A DNA stretch of 64,000 nucleotides, from the NCBI RefSeq assembly GCF_022664535.1, contig NZ_JAKUJY010000011.1:62001-126000 (forward strand). Direction: 5' to 3'. Under the pieces are notes generated by a model, which had not been told where the DNA came from, made no database searches, and saw only the letters and a list, made by a program, of their open reading frames with translations. A program made the translations under genes and the position numbers. This DNA comes from Sphingobium trunci. GTDB taxonomy: Bacteria > Pseudomonadota > Alphaproteobacteria > Sphingomonadales > Sphingomonadaceae. Shown here piece by piece: positions 17,418 through 24,945 of the stretch (the stretch's first letter is position 1; every line of letters begins with the position of its first letter).

Positions 17418-18443
17418 TCAGAAGGGGCTGATCTGGACCTTGCACTGCTCGTTGCGGCCGCGCAGTTCCTCGAAGGCTTCGGGCGCGCTGTCGAGATCGA
17501 CCACCTTGGTCACCATCGCGCGGGGTTCCACATGGCCCTGATCGAAGGATTTGACCGCTATTTCGAATTCGCGCGTGTCATAGACGTTGGTGAAGGTGAT
17601 CGTCGCTTCCTTCATCGCCGCCTTCATCGGGGAAAACTGGTCGGGCGACCAGCAGAAGCCCGGCGCCACGACCGCGCCCTTGCGGCGCACCGCCGAAACC
17701 GCCTGGTCGAGCGATCCGGGCATGCCCGCGCATTCGAAGACGATGTCCGCCGGTCCGCCCAGCGCTTCGGTGGCCTGCTGGGACAGGCGTCGGCCTTCCT
17801 CCGGAACGAGGAAGGTGTCGGCGCCGATCGCCATCGCCATCGACTCGCGCCGCCGCGACGTGGCGCTGACCGCGATGCTGCCCGCGCCCGCCCGCCTGGC
17901 CCAGTAGGCGGCGGCAAGGCCGATCGCGCCCGCGCCCAGCACCAGCACCCTGTCGCCCGTCCTGATGCCCGAAACCCGCGCGGCGCGAAGCGACACCGCC
18001 ATGGGTTCGATAAGGGCGCCGTCCTCGAAACTCAGCGAACGGGGCAGACCGACGCACCACAGATCATTGGTCAGCAGATATTCCGCATAGCCGCCCGTCG
18101 CCCCGCCCGATCCGAAGATGGTGGCCCGCCGGCACCCCATGGGATCGCCGCCGAGGCAGGCGAGGCATTGCCCGCAACTGAGGAACGGCATCACGGCGAC
18201 ATGATCGCCTACCCTCACCCGTTCCACGCCGGGGCCGAGCGCGACGACCTCCCCGGACACTTCATGCCCGGGAATCGCCCCATCGTCGAAGCGAAAGCGA
18301 TGATCCTCGGCCATGTGCAGGTCGCTGCCGCAAATGCCGCAACGGTGGACCTTGATGACGACCTGCCCCTCGCCCGGCACCGGATCGGCGACCTCGGTCA
18401 CCGCAAGCTTGCGTGTCGCGGAAGAGAAGACGGCAGCGCGCAT
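17418..18443 (-). CDS. Zinc-dependent alcohol dehydrogenase (threonine/sorbitol dehydrogenase-like)
   Basis: A 341-residue medium-chain dehydrogenase. CGICGSDLHMAE carries the catalytic zinc Cys, GHEVSGEVVALG is the zinc His-Glu, the structural zinc cysteines are in SCGQCLACLGGDPMGC, and the Rossmann motif is LGAGAIGLAAA. The ATG at 18443 has AGGAGG seven bases upstream. The closest general types are L-threonine 3-dehydrogenase and polyol or sugar-acid dehydrogenases; the substrate is not evident. It is in the same orientation as the GntR, hydroxyacid dehydrogenase and kinase genes, forming a catabolic cluster for an alcohol or sugar acid leading to hydroxypyruvate/glycerate. Confidence 0.82.
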   Translation of the reverse strand: MRAAVFSSATRKLAVTEVADPVPGEGQVVIKVHRCGICGSDLHMAEDHRFRFDDGAIPGHEVSGEVVALGPGVERVRVGDHVAVMPFLSCGQCLACLGGDPMGCRRATIFGSGGATGGYAEYLLTNDLWCVGLPRSLSFEDGALIEPMAVSLRAARVSGIRTGDRVLVLGAGAIGLAAAYWARRAGAGSIAVSATSRRRESMAMAIGADTFLVPEEGRRLSQQATEALGGPADIVFECAGMPGSLDQAVSAVRRKGAVVAPGFCWSPDQFSPMKAAMKEATITFTNVYDTREFEIAVKSFDQGHVEPRAMVTKVVDLDSAPEAFEELRGRNEQCKVQISPF

Positions 18444-18470
18444 GGGTGATCCTCCTGCTAAAACTCTGGG

Positions 18471-18566
18471 GCATGATCCGATCCGGTTGAATCGGATCAC
18501 GCTCTATCTGTCCTTGTTTTCCGCATTTCCGTGCCGGCAGGTGATGCCACCTGTTTCGAAAATGCT
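18471..18566. repeat. Composite intergenic palindromic repeat (copy A)
   Basis: The spacer between the alcohol dehydrogenase and the TetR gene contains a stem GATCCGAT/ATCGGATC (18475-18482 and 18491-18498) followed by a second stem CAGGTG-ATGC-CACCTG (18538-18553). The second half matches the sequence at 52444-52493 with paired changes in the stem. It is noncoding and looks like a dispersed sphingomonad extragenic repeat. Confidence 0.6.
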
Positions 18567-18570
18567 CACG

Positions 18571-18589
18571 GGTATAGACCATCTATACC
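18571..18589. promoter_or_regulatory. Perfect inverted repeat, probable TetR operator
   Basis: GGTATAG-ACCAT-CTATACC is a perfect 7+5+7 palindrome, 47 bp before the TetR-family start codon and in the region divergent from the alcohol dehydrogenase. This size and position are typical for the autoregulatory operator of a TetR repressor. Confidence 0.65.
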
Positions 18590-18635
18590 GATTTGGTTGT
18601 TTCGGTCCATATGCCTTTCATGCTAATGTCGCTTC

Positions 18636-19289
18636 ATGGCAGTTACCGCGCCCCTTGTGCCCGCTTCCTCCAGGGCGGACCAGATCATTGCCGCCACGCG
18701 CGCCCTCTTCGTGCGATATGGCTATCGCCGCACGTCGGTGGACGATATCGCACGTGAGGCAGGCGTCGCCAAGGCCACGCTCTACCTGCATTTTTCCGGC
18801 AAGGAGGAGATGTTCCGCGAGATGATCGCGCGGTTCCAGCGCTTTCAGGAGGAACGCTGCGCCGCCGCCGAGGCGATGGACGCGCCGGTCGAGGCGCGGG
18901 TGATCGCCCTGATCGACGCCGCCTATGGCACGACGCTCGAATGGTTCGAGAATACGGCGCATATCGAGGAATTGCGGACGGTCGCGGTGCAGGAGATCGC
19001 CCTGCCGGTCGACGAATCGGCGCGGCAGCTCGGTCGCCGGCTGGCGCGGATGATCGAGCGCGCCGAGGACGCCGGGGAGCTTCGTCCCCCCGCCGTCGGC
19101 CGTTCCCCGCAGGAGGTGGCGCGGGTGCTGCTGTTCGCGGCCTATGGCGCGAAACATGCGACGGATGCGACGCTGGCGGGCTTCCGCGCGGCATTGCCCG
19201 GAATCGTGCGGCTGATCCTGGGCGGCCTGATCCTGGATGGCCCGATCCATGATGGAATGACGACAAGCGCAACGGAGGATGCGACATGA
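18636..19289 (+). CDS. TetR/AcrR-family transcriptional regulator
   Basis: A 217-residue regulator with an amino-terminal TetR helix-turn-helix: RADQIIAATRALFVRYGYRR, TSVDDIAREAGVAKATLYLHF. The C-terminal ligand domain is of the AcrR C-terminal type and gives no ligand hint. The stop overlaps the start of the aldo/keto reductase (ATGA), so both are one transcript, and a perfect inverted repeat upstream is a likely self-operator. It probably responds to a reactive aldehyde, ketone or xenobiotic handled by the reductase and GST downstream. Confidence 0.88.
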   Translation: MAVTAPLVPASSRADQIIAATRALFVRYGYRRTSVDDIAREAGVAKATLYLHFSGKEEMFREMIARFQRFQEERCAAAEAMDAPVEARVIALIDAAYGTTLEWFENTAHIEELRTVAVQEIALPVDESARQLGRRLARMIERAEDAGELRPPAVGRSPQEVARVLLFAAYGAKHATDATLAGFRAALPGIVRLILGGLILDGPIHDGMTTSATEDAT

Positions 19290-20320
19290 AATATAATCGG
19301 CTGGGTTCGACCGGACTCTATGTCTCGGAAATCTGCCTTGGCACCATGACCTTCGGCGGCGGCGAGGCCAGCCAGTGGCAGGTGATGGGGTCGCTGACGC
19401 AGGAGGCCGCGACCGCGATGACGGCCCGCGCGCTGGAGGCCGGTGTCAATTTCTTCGACACGGCCAATGCCTATCATGGCGGGCGTTCGGAGGAGATATT
19501 GGCGGAGGCGCTGCGGCAGACCGGCACGCGCCGGATCGACGTGGTACTGGCGACGAAGGTCTGCCGCGACATGGGCACGGGGCCGAACGACCGGGGCATT
19601 TCGCGCCATCACATACTGGACCAGGTGGACGCCAGCCTGAAGCGGCTGGGCACCGACCATATCGACCTCTACCAGCTGCATGCGGAAGACGCCGACACGC
19701 CGCTGGAAGAGACGCTGCGTGCGCTGGACGACGTGGTGCGCGCGGGCAAGGTCCGCTATATCGGCGTGTCCAACTGGCCCGCCTGGCGCATCGCCAGGGC
19801 GCAGGGCGTGGCGCGGGCCAAGGGCTGGTCCACATTCGAAACGGTGCAGGCCTATTACAGCGTGGCCGGACGCGATGTCGAACGCGAAATCGTGCCGATG
19901 GCGCAGGAAGAGGGGCTGGGCCTGCTGGTCTGGTCGCCGCTGGCGGGCGGGCTGCTGTCGGGCAAATATGACGGCACGAGCGAGCAGGGCCGCCGGGCGC
20001 GGCTGAATTTTCCGCCGGTCGAGCCCGCGCGACTGGACGCGGCGCTGGCGGCGATGCGGCCGATGGCGCAGGAGCGCGGATGCAGCGTCGCCGCCGTCGC
20101 GCTCGCCTGGCTGCTCCACCAGGCGCAGGTGTCGAGCGTGATCGTGGGGGCGACGCGGCTGGAGCAGCTGGACGACAATCTTGCCGCGACGCAGGTCGAA
20201 CTGTCCGCCGAGGACCTGCAGCAGCTTGCCGCCGCCTGCCCCCTGCCACGCGAATATCCCAACTGGGGCGGCGTTCGCGGTCCGGCCAGCCGCAGACCCG
20301 CGCCGTTCCGGCCGTCCTGA
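19286..20320 (+). CDS. Aldo/keto reductase
   Basis: A 344-residue NADPH-dependent aldo/keto reductase of the YajO/PhdYeT type. The catalytic Asp-Tyr-Lys-His tetrad can be placed in FFDTANAYHGG (Asp, Tyr), LATKVCRD (Lys) and LYQLHAED (His). GVSNWPAWR and SVIVGATRLEQLDDNL are further family blocks; the latter binds the cofactor phosphate. It follows the TetR gene with a 4-base overlap and GGAGG upstream. Substrate unknown. Confidence 0.88.
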   Translation: MKYNRLGSTGLYVSEICLGTMTFGGGEASQWQVMGSLTQEAATAMTARALEAGVNFFDTANAYHGGRSEEILAEALRQTGTRRIDVVLATKVCRDMGTGPNDRGISRHHILDQVDASLKRLGTDHIDLYQLHAEDADTPLEETLRALDDVVRAGKVRYIGVSNWPAWRIARAQGVARAKGWSTFETVQAYYSVAGRDVEREIVPMAQEEGLGLLVWSPLAGGLLSGKYDGTSEQGRRARLNFPPVEPARLDAALAAMRPMAQERGCSVAAVALAWLLHQAQVSSVIVGATRLEQLDDNLAATQVELSAEDLQQLAAACPLPREYPNWGGVRGPASRRPAPFRPS

Positions 20321-20345
20321 ACCTGCAATCCGATCGGAATCCGCC

Positions 20346-20987
20346 ATGACGCTGGTCCTGCACCATCTCAACAACAGCCGCTCGCACCGTATCCTCTGGC
20401 TGCTGGAGGAATTGGGGGTCGATTACGACCTACGCATCCACCGCCGCGATCCCGTCACCTTTTTCGCGCCGCCGGAACTGGAGGCGGCGCATCCGCTGGG
20501 CAAGGCTCCGGTGATCGAGGATGGGGACATCATCCTCGCGGAATCGGGCGCGATCGTGCAATATCTGTGCGAAACCCAAGGCAAGGGCCGCTTCCTGCCG
20601 GCGGAGGGCACGCCCGGCGGCGCGCGCCATCTGGAACTGATGCATCTGGCGGAGGGATCGGTCATGCCTCCCATCATGCTTCGTTTCACCCTCGGCGCAT
20701 TGGGGGAGGCGGCAGCGCCCGCCGCGGCGCGCTTCGCCACGCAGGTGGAGCAGACGCTCGACTATCTGGAGGCGCAGATCGGCCCGGCGGGATTCTTCGT
20801 CGGCGAATCCCTGACCGGCGTGGACGTGATGATGAGCTATCCGGCGGAAATCGCGGTGCGTATGGGATTGGCCGCCAACCGGCCGCGGCTGGCGGCGTTC
20901 GTCGAGGGCATCCATGCACGTCCGGCATGGGCGCGCGCCGTCGCGCGGGGCGGCGGCTTTTCGGTGGTGCCGGGGGAAGAGGTTTAG
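20346..20987 (+). CDS. Glutathione S-transferase
   Basis: A 213-residue cytosolic GST. The thioredoxin-like half begins MTLVLHHLNNSRSHRILWLL, with Ser11-Ser13 region as the likely activating residue, and contains LGKAPVIEDGDIILAESGAIVQYL (the cis-Pro and Glu/Ser glutathione contacts). The helical C-terminal half has the GESLTGVDVMMSYP capping motif. It lies 25 bp after the aldo/keto reductase in the same direction, fitting a detoxification operon. Confidence 0.88.
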   Translation: MTLVLHHLNNSRSHRILWLLEELGVDYDLRIHRRDPVTFFAPPELEAAHPLGKAPVIEDGDIILAESGAIVQYLCETQGKGRFLPAEGTPGGARHLELMHLAEGSVMPPIMLRFTLGALGEAAAPAAARFATQVEQTLDYLEAQIGPAGFFVGESLTGVDVMMSYPAEIAVRMGLAANRPRLAAFVEGIHARPAWARAVARGGGFSVVPGEEV

Positions 20988-21039
20988 GTCTCCCTATTGG
21001 GACTGGGAACTTTCGACCGCCTGCGCACATTCGTGCAGG

Positions 21040-21417
21040 ATGCTGCACCATGTTTCGCTCGGAACGTCCGACCTGGATCGGGCACGCGCCTTCTATGACC
21101 CGGTGATGCGCGAACTGGGCATGGGACGGACGTACGACGTCGCGGACGCGGTGGGATATGGCGCGGGCATCACTGCGTTCAGCCTCAATCTTCCGGCGGA
21201 CGGGGGCGCGGCTTCTTCCGGCAACGGGGTGCATGTGGCGTTCGAGGTGGAAAAGCGGGCGGCGGTCGATGCCTTCTTCCGGGCGGCGATGGCCCATGGC
21301 GGCGTGGACGACGGCCCGCCCGGCCTGAGACCGGAATATGACGCCCATTATTATGCCGCCTTCGTTCGCGATCCGGACGGCAACAAGATCGAGGCCGTCA
21401 CATTCGCCGCAAGCTGA
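21040..21417 (+). CDS. VOC-family (glyoxalase/bleomycin resistance-like) protein
   Basis: A 125-residue vicinal-oxygen-chelate protein: MLHHVSLGTSDLDRARAFYD at the start, HVAFEVEKRAAVDAFFRAAM in the middle and YYAAFVRDPDGNKIEAV at the end. Two putative metal ligands are the first His and the terminal Glu. It could be a lyase, isomerase or a resistance-type binding protein. It lies 52 bp downstream of the GST and may belong to the same detoxification operon. Confidence 0.8.
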   Translation: MLHHVSLGTSDLDRARAFYDPVMRELGMGRTYDVADAVGYGAGITAFSLNLPADGGAASSGNGVHVAFEVEKRAAVDAFFRAAMAHGGVDDGPPGLRPEYDAHYYAAFVRDPDGNKIEAVTFAAS

Positions 21418-21483
21418 ATGGGCGCCCTGGCGTGACCGGACTGCTTGCGGCCCTCTCCGCCCCCTGATCTTCCGCCCGGCGGC

Positions 21484-21957
21484 TCAGGCGACGAGGTCGG
21501 GCATCGACACCAGGGCGATGGCCGAATTGCGGAAGCGGGGATCGGCGGTCACTTCCCTGCCCACCCAGTCGGGCAGGTCGAAGGCTTCATCCGGCGCACG
21601 CAGTTCGATTTCGGCAAGGACCAGTCCGTTGGCCCGGCCTGCGAAGACATCGACCTCCCAGATCCGGCCCCCGTGCGGAACGCGATAGCGCGTCTTTTCG
21701 ATCACCGGCCCGGTGCACAGCCTGTCTAGCATGTCTTCCGCATCGGCGAGCGAGATCTCATATTCGAACTCGTCCCGGACGATGCCGGCCCGCCCGCTCT
21801 TCAATGTGAGCCAGGCCCGGTCATCGGAGAGGCGGACCCGGACGCTGGCACGGGGGTCGTGCGTGACATAGGCCTGGCGAAGGACGCGCCCGCCATCGGC
21901 CGTCCGCCGCCAACCATCATCCACGACCAGGAATTTGCGCTCAATCTCTACCGCCAT
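21484..21957 (-). CDS. CYTH-domain triphosphate tunnel phosphatase
   Basis: A 157-residue CYTH/triphosphate tunnel metalloenzyme. The hallmark ExExK is in MAVEIERKFLV, and alternating charged strands follow (RQAYVTHDP, SVRVRLSDDRAWLTLKS, EFEYEISLADAEDML, EVDVFAGRANGLVLAEIEL). Bacterial members hydrolyse inorganic triphosphate. It is transcribed toward the plus-strand VOC gene, so they are convergent. Confidence 0.88.
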   Translation of the reverse strand: MAVEIERKFLVVDDGWRRTADGGRVLRQAYVTHDPRASVRVRLSDDRAWLTLKSGRAGIVRDEFEYEISLADAEDMLDRLCTGPVIEKTRYRVPHGGRIWEVDVFAGRANGLVLAEIELRAPDEAFDLPDWVGREVTADPRFRNSAIALVSMPDLVA

Positions 21958-22057
21958 ACATGCCCTGACATGGGATCGCCGGGAGAGGGGCGAACGGATG
22001 GAGACTAACCCCGGCCGGGCGCGAAGGCGAGTCCCCTTTCATCGGCCGATGCCAGGA

Positions 22058-23311
22058 TCATGGCATCCCGCCGCGCGACAGGGCCGGTTCGTTGGTTTTT
22101 GGCTGGGAGCCTACCGGCGAGCTGGCATTGCGCCCCCCGCCCCTCGCGCGGAGCGTGATCCGGGTCAGTTCGGCGGGGCGACCGAGCCGGAGCGCGAAAC
22201 CCGGCCAGATTCCCGTGCCGTTGTTCACGTAGAGCGTCATGCCATCGACATCGTAGGCACCTGACACAAATCCGCCGTTTCCCCGCGCAACCAGGCGGTC
22301 GAGGCCGGGCATCATCCCCCCATGCGTGTGACCGGAAAGCTGGAGCGCAATGCCGTGCGCGGCCGAATTGCGTGCCGATCCGGGCTGATGGTCCAGAAGG
22401 AGCACCGGCACCGCCGCCGGTGCGCCAGCGACGGCCGCGGCCAGATCCGGCTGGGGCATGCCCGTCGCCCGCGCGGTCCTGTCCGTGACGCCGGCGATGA
22501 CCATGCGTTCGCCCGCGCGCTCCAGAATCGCATGCCTGTTCTCCAGCACATGCATGCCCATTCCCGCGAAATGCTGCATCCATTGCTTGTAACCCAGGAA
22601 ATATTCGTGGTTGCCCGGGCTCATATGGACGCCATCGCGCGCGCGCAGGTCGCGCAGAGGCTCGACGTCCGCGCGGCGCATGGCGAGGCTGCCGTCGATG
22701 ACATCCCCGGTGATCACGATCAGGTCCACGTCAAGAGCGTTGACGCGATCCACGACGGCGCGTGTCCAGGCAGCGGAGAACAGGCGGCTGACATGCAGGT
22801 CGGTCAATTGCACCAGCGTATAGCCATCCCATTGCGGCGGCAGTCCTTCAATGCCGATCTCGATCGCCTTCAGCCCGGGAATGCGCGTGGCGTTATACAC
22901 CGCGAGGGTGGCGAGGAGCGCGGCGCCGGCGGCTAGGCCATAGCGCAGATCGACCGGCATGATGGCCGGGTTTCCGGATAGGAGCCATATGAGGAGCATC
23001 GCCGCATCGGCGAGCAATTGAATCAACGCCAGAAACAGGATCGCGCCGCTGGCCCAGTTGAAGAGAAGGACGATCGGGCGTGGAAACTCCGGGGCAAAGA
23101 TCGACCCCGACGACAGCTTGCTCCAATATTGGAATTGCGACGCGATAAGCAGCCCCAGCGCGATTGCCAGCTTGATCGCGACCGGCCACGGCAGGGGCCA
23201 AAGGAAGCGCGTGATGACAAGGATGGAGGGGAGCGCGAAAATCAGGTGGATAATGACATTGGCTCCAATCGCGCCCAGAAGACCGCCAGATGTGGTCGGC
23301 CTCGTGCCCGG
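22058..23311 (-). CDS. Membrane-anchored metallophosphoesterase, start unresolved
   Basis: The catalytic domain has all calcineurin-like motifs in order: LTDLHVSR, VITGDVIDG, SPGNHEYFLG and SGHTHGGMM, so this is a YkuE/YaeI-type metallophosphoesterase. The first usual start codon in frame is a TTG at 23026, but the frame stays open to a stop at 23312-23314, and the extra 95 codons encode hydrophobic helices (for example LGAIGANVIIHLIF and ALPSILVITRFLW) that look genuine, giving an N-terminal membrane region of about four segments. No ATG, GTG or TTG exists in that stretch. The coordinates given are the whole open frame. A frameshift or non-standard start near 23250-23311 is possible. Confidence 0.75.
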   Translation of the reverse strand, partial: PGTRPTTSGGLLGAIGANVIIHLIFALPSILVITRFLWPLPWPVAIKLAIALGLLIASQFQYWSKLSSGSIFAPEFPRPIVLLFNWASGAILFLALIQLLADAAMLLIWLLSGNPAIMPVDLRYGLAAGAALLATLAVYNATRIPGLKAIEIGIEGLPPQWDGYTLVQLTDLHVSRLFSAAWTRAVVDRVNALDVDLIVITGDVIDGSLAMRRADVEPLRDLRARDGVHMSPGNHEYFLGYKQWMQHFAGMGMHVLENRHAILERAGERMVIAGVTDRTARATGMPQPDLAAAVAGAPAAVPVLLLDHQPGSARNSAAHGIALQLSGHTHGGMMPGLDRLVARGNGGFVSGAYDVDGMTLYVNNGTGIWPGFALRLGRPAELTRITLRARGGGRNASSPVGSQPKTNEPALSRGGMP

Positions 23312-23468
23312 TCAAGGGCGGGCCGTCAAAAAAGGGATCGGGCGCGAACCCCCAGACGATGTTCCATTCTGCTCCATCGAACGGGCGATGCCGCCGCCCA
23401 CGCGGCATCAAGCCTTGTACCCAAATCTAACTATTTATGAATTAAGCATGATTTTCTGTTTTCATCGA

Positions 23469-23489
23469 AGAATTGGGAGAACCAATTCT
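23469..23489. promoter_or_regulatory. Perfect 8-bp inverted repeat upstream of riboswitch
   Basis: AGAATTGG-GAGAA-CCAATTCT is a perfect palindrome with a 5-base centre, about 40 bp before the c-di-GMP riboswitch. The surrounding 150 bp is AT-richer than the neighbourhood and is the expected promoter region, so this may be an operator or part of the 5' leader structure. Confidence 0.45.
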
Positions 23490-23527
23490 CATCTGGATTG
23501 TTACCGCCAGAGGATCCCCGATCCAGA

Positions 23528-23604
23528 CAAAGGCAAACCGGCGGCGACGCCGGGACGCAAAGCCTCCGGCCTTGATCGCAAGGTAGCGGGGCTACCGAAG
23601 GAGC
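23528..23604 (+). ncRNA. Cyclic-di-GMP-I (GEMM-I) riboswitch
   Basis: The leader contains the conserved blocks of the class I c-di-GMP aptamer in the right order: AGGCAAACC at 23531-23539, a hairpin CCGGCG-GCGA-CGCCGG with a GNRA loop, GGGACGCAAAGCCTCCGGCC at 23552-23571, a second hairpin CCTTG-ATCG-CAAGG and GGTAGCGGGGCTACCG at 23582-23597. These match the Vibrio cholerae Vc2 aptamer almost word for word outside the variable stems, including the GNRA loop that docks on its receptor. It sits about 140 bp before a secreted lipoprotein gene on the same strand, so c-di-GMP would control a surface structure. The P1 outer stem is weak by eye. Confidence 0.93.
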
Positions 23605-23705
23605 CGAGGTTGAAGTGACGCGCGCCGGTCGCCCTTGCCGCCATATTGTTCTGGCCTGTTTCGCGCGCCTCCCCAATATCGACACCATTCGCGTGGCTTT
23701 CCGCT

Positions 23706-23728
23706 GCCTGCGACCTGAGCACGCAGGC
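23706..23728 (+). terminator. Hairpin between riboswitch and start codon (possible expression platform)
   Basis: GCCTGCG-ACCTGAGCA-CGCAGGC forms a 7-bp perfect stem with a 9-base loop and is followed by ATTTT and then AGGAG at 23734-23738. It could act as an intrinsic terminator with a short U-tract or restrict access to the ribosome binding site. Its place between aptamer and gene makes it the best candidate for the switch's output. Confidence 0.5.
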
Positions 23729-23745
23729 ATTTTAGGAGAAAGTCC

Positions 23746-24870
23746 ATGATATTTGCTGATCGGAAATCATCCCTTGCGGCCATTCTGGCGGTGACGGCCT
23801 GCTCCGCCGCCTCCCTCATGTTGAGCGCCTGCGAAAGCACCGGCGGCGCGCGTTTTGCCAGCGTCGGGTCGCCCGGTGCGGGAAGCGGCGGCGGGTCCGG
23901 GGGACAAAGCGGCGGCACGGGAAGCGAGACGGGCGGCGGCTCGGGCACAGGGGGCTCGGGCAGCGGCGGTTCAGGCAGCGGTTCCGGAGGCGGCGCGGGT
24001 TCGGGATCGGGCGGCGGGTCGGGCGGCGGTTCGTCGGGCGCATCCGGGGCGCTCGGCCAGCTCTCGCCCGTTCTCACGACAGCGGGAAATGCCGTGCTCG
24101 CAGTATCCGACGCCCAGGGCAATGTGACGACCCCCGTCGCGACCGCTCTTCCGATCACGCAGCCTGTGACGGGCACCATCACCCGCATATTGGATGATGC
24201 CGGAACCGTGCTGGTGGATGCCGGACAGGGGCGCACCCTGCTGCTTCAGGGCGCGCAGGGCGTGGTCGGGGACGTGTTGTCCATCGATGTCGGAGGGCGG
24301 ACGGTGACGACCGGTCTTGACGGGACGAGCGGCGCCATCGGCCTGGGCGTGCTGGGCGATACGCAACCCACCGGCACGCTGGCTTCGGCCGGTGTACTCA
24401 ATGCAGGCAATACCGCGCTGGCGACCGTAAACGGCGTGGCCGATGTCCGCATCACCAACATCACCTCTCCGACCGGGGGCATCGCCAGCAATCTGCTCAA
24501 TGTGGCGCTCGGGGGCAATTCGTTGATCGGCAATGGCGATCCGGCGCTCATCAACGCGAATGTGCTGCCCGGCGGGGCCGGTGGGGTGAGTGGCGGCGCG
24601 CTCGCGCCGGTCACATCGACGGTCAGCTCCGTCGTCGGTACGGCGGGCAATCTCGTCGCGGGCGCGACCCCCGCTGTGGAAAATGTGACGTCGACGGCGC
24701 TGGGTCCGATCGGCGTCGCCGCGGGAGCAGGCGCGGGCGGCACCGCGGAGGCGGGCGCTGGCGCGGCGGTGAGCCCCGGCGGCGTACTGGCGCCGGTCAC
24801 GGGAACGGTTACCAACACCGTCACCGGCACGCTCAACACGGTCGGCGGCGCGCTCAACCTCAACCGCTGA
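23746..24870 (+). CDS. Gly/Ser-rich collagen-like surface lipoprotein
   Basis: A 374-residue secreted protein. The first 29 residues are a lipoprotein signal with lipobox LSAC (Cys29). Residues about 44-100 are a low-complexity Gly/Ser/Thr run (GSGGGSGGQSGG and so on), followed by a region rich in Val, Thr, Gly and Ala with recurring VTGTVT/VTGTL motifs and no Cys. This resembles sphingomonad proteins annotated as collagen-like triple-helix repeat proteins. The ATG at 23746 has AGGAGA at a good distance. It is preceded by a c-di-GMP-I riboswitch and followed after 75 bp by a TpsB-like pore, so I infer a c-di-GMP-controlled surface adhesin or matrix component. No enzyme motif is visible. Confidence 0.75.
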   Translation: MIFADRKSSLAAILAVTACSAASLMLSACESTGGARFASVGSPGAGSGGGSGGQSGGTGSETGGGSGTGGSGSGGSGSGSGGGAGSGSGGGSGGGSSGASGALGQLSPVLTTAGNAVLAVSDAQGNVTTPVATALPITQPVTGTITRILDDAGTVLVDAGQGRTLLLQGAQGVVGDVLSIDVGGRTVTTGLDGTSGAIGLGVLGDTQPTGTLASAGVLNAGNTALATVNGVADVRITNITSPTGGIASNLLNVALGGNSLIGNGDPALINANVLPGGAGGVSGGALAPVTSTVSSVVGTAGNLVAGATPAVENVTSTALGPIGVAAGAGAGGTAEAGAGAAVSPGGVLAPVTGTVTNTVTGTLNTVGGALNLNR

Positions 24871-24945
24871 TCCGTACCCCCCGGGGCGCGGGGCGCGCTC
24901 CCGGGGGCGTATCCGGCGCCCCCTCCTCCCCGGAAACCTTCCGCC

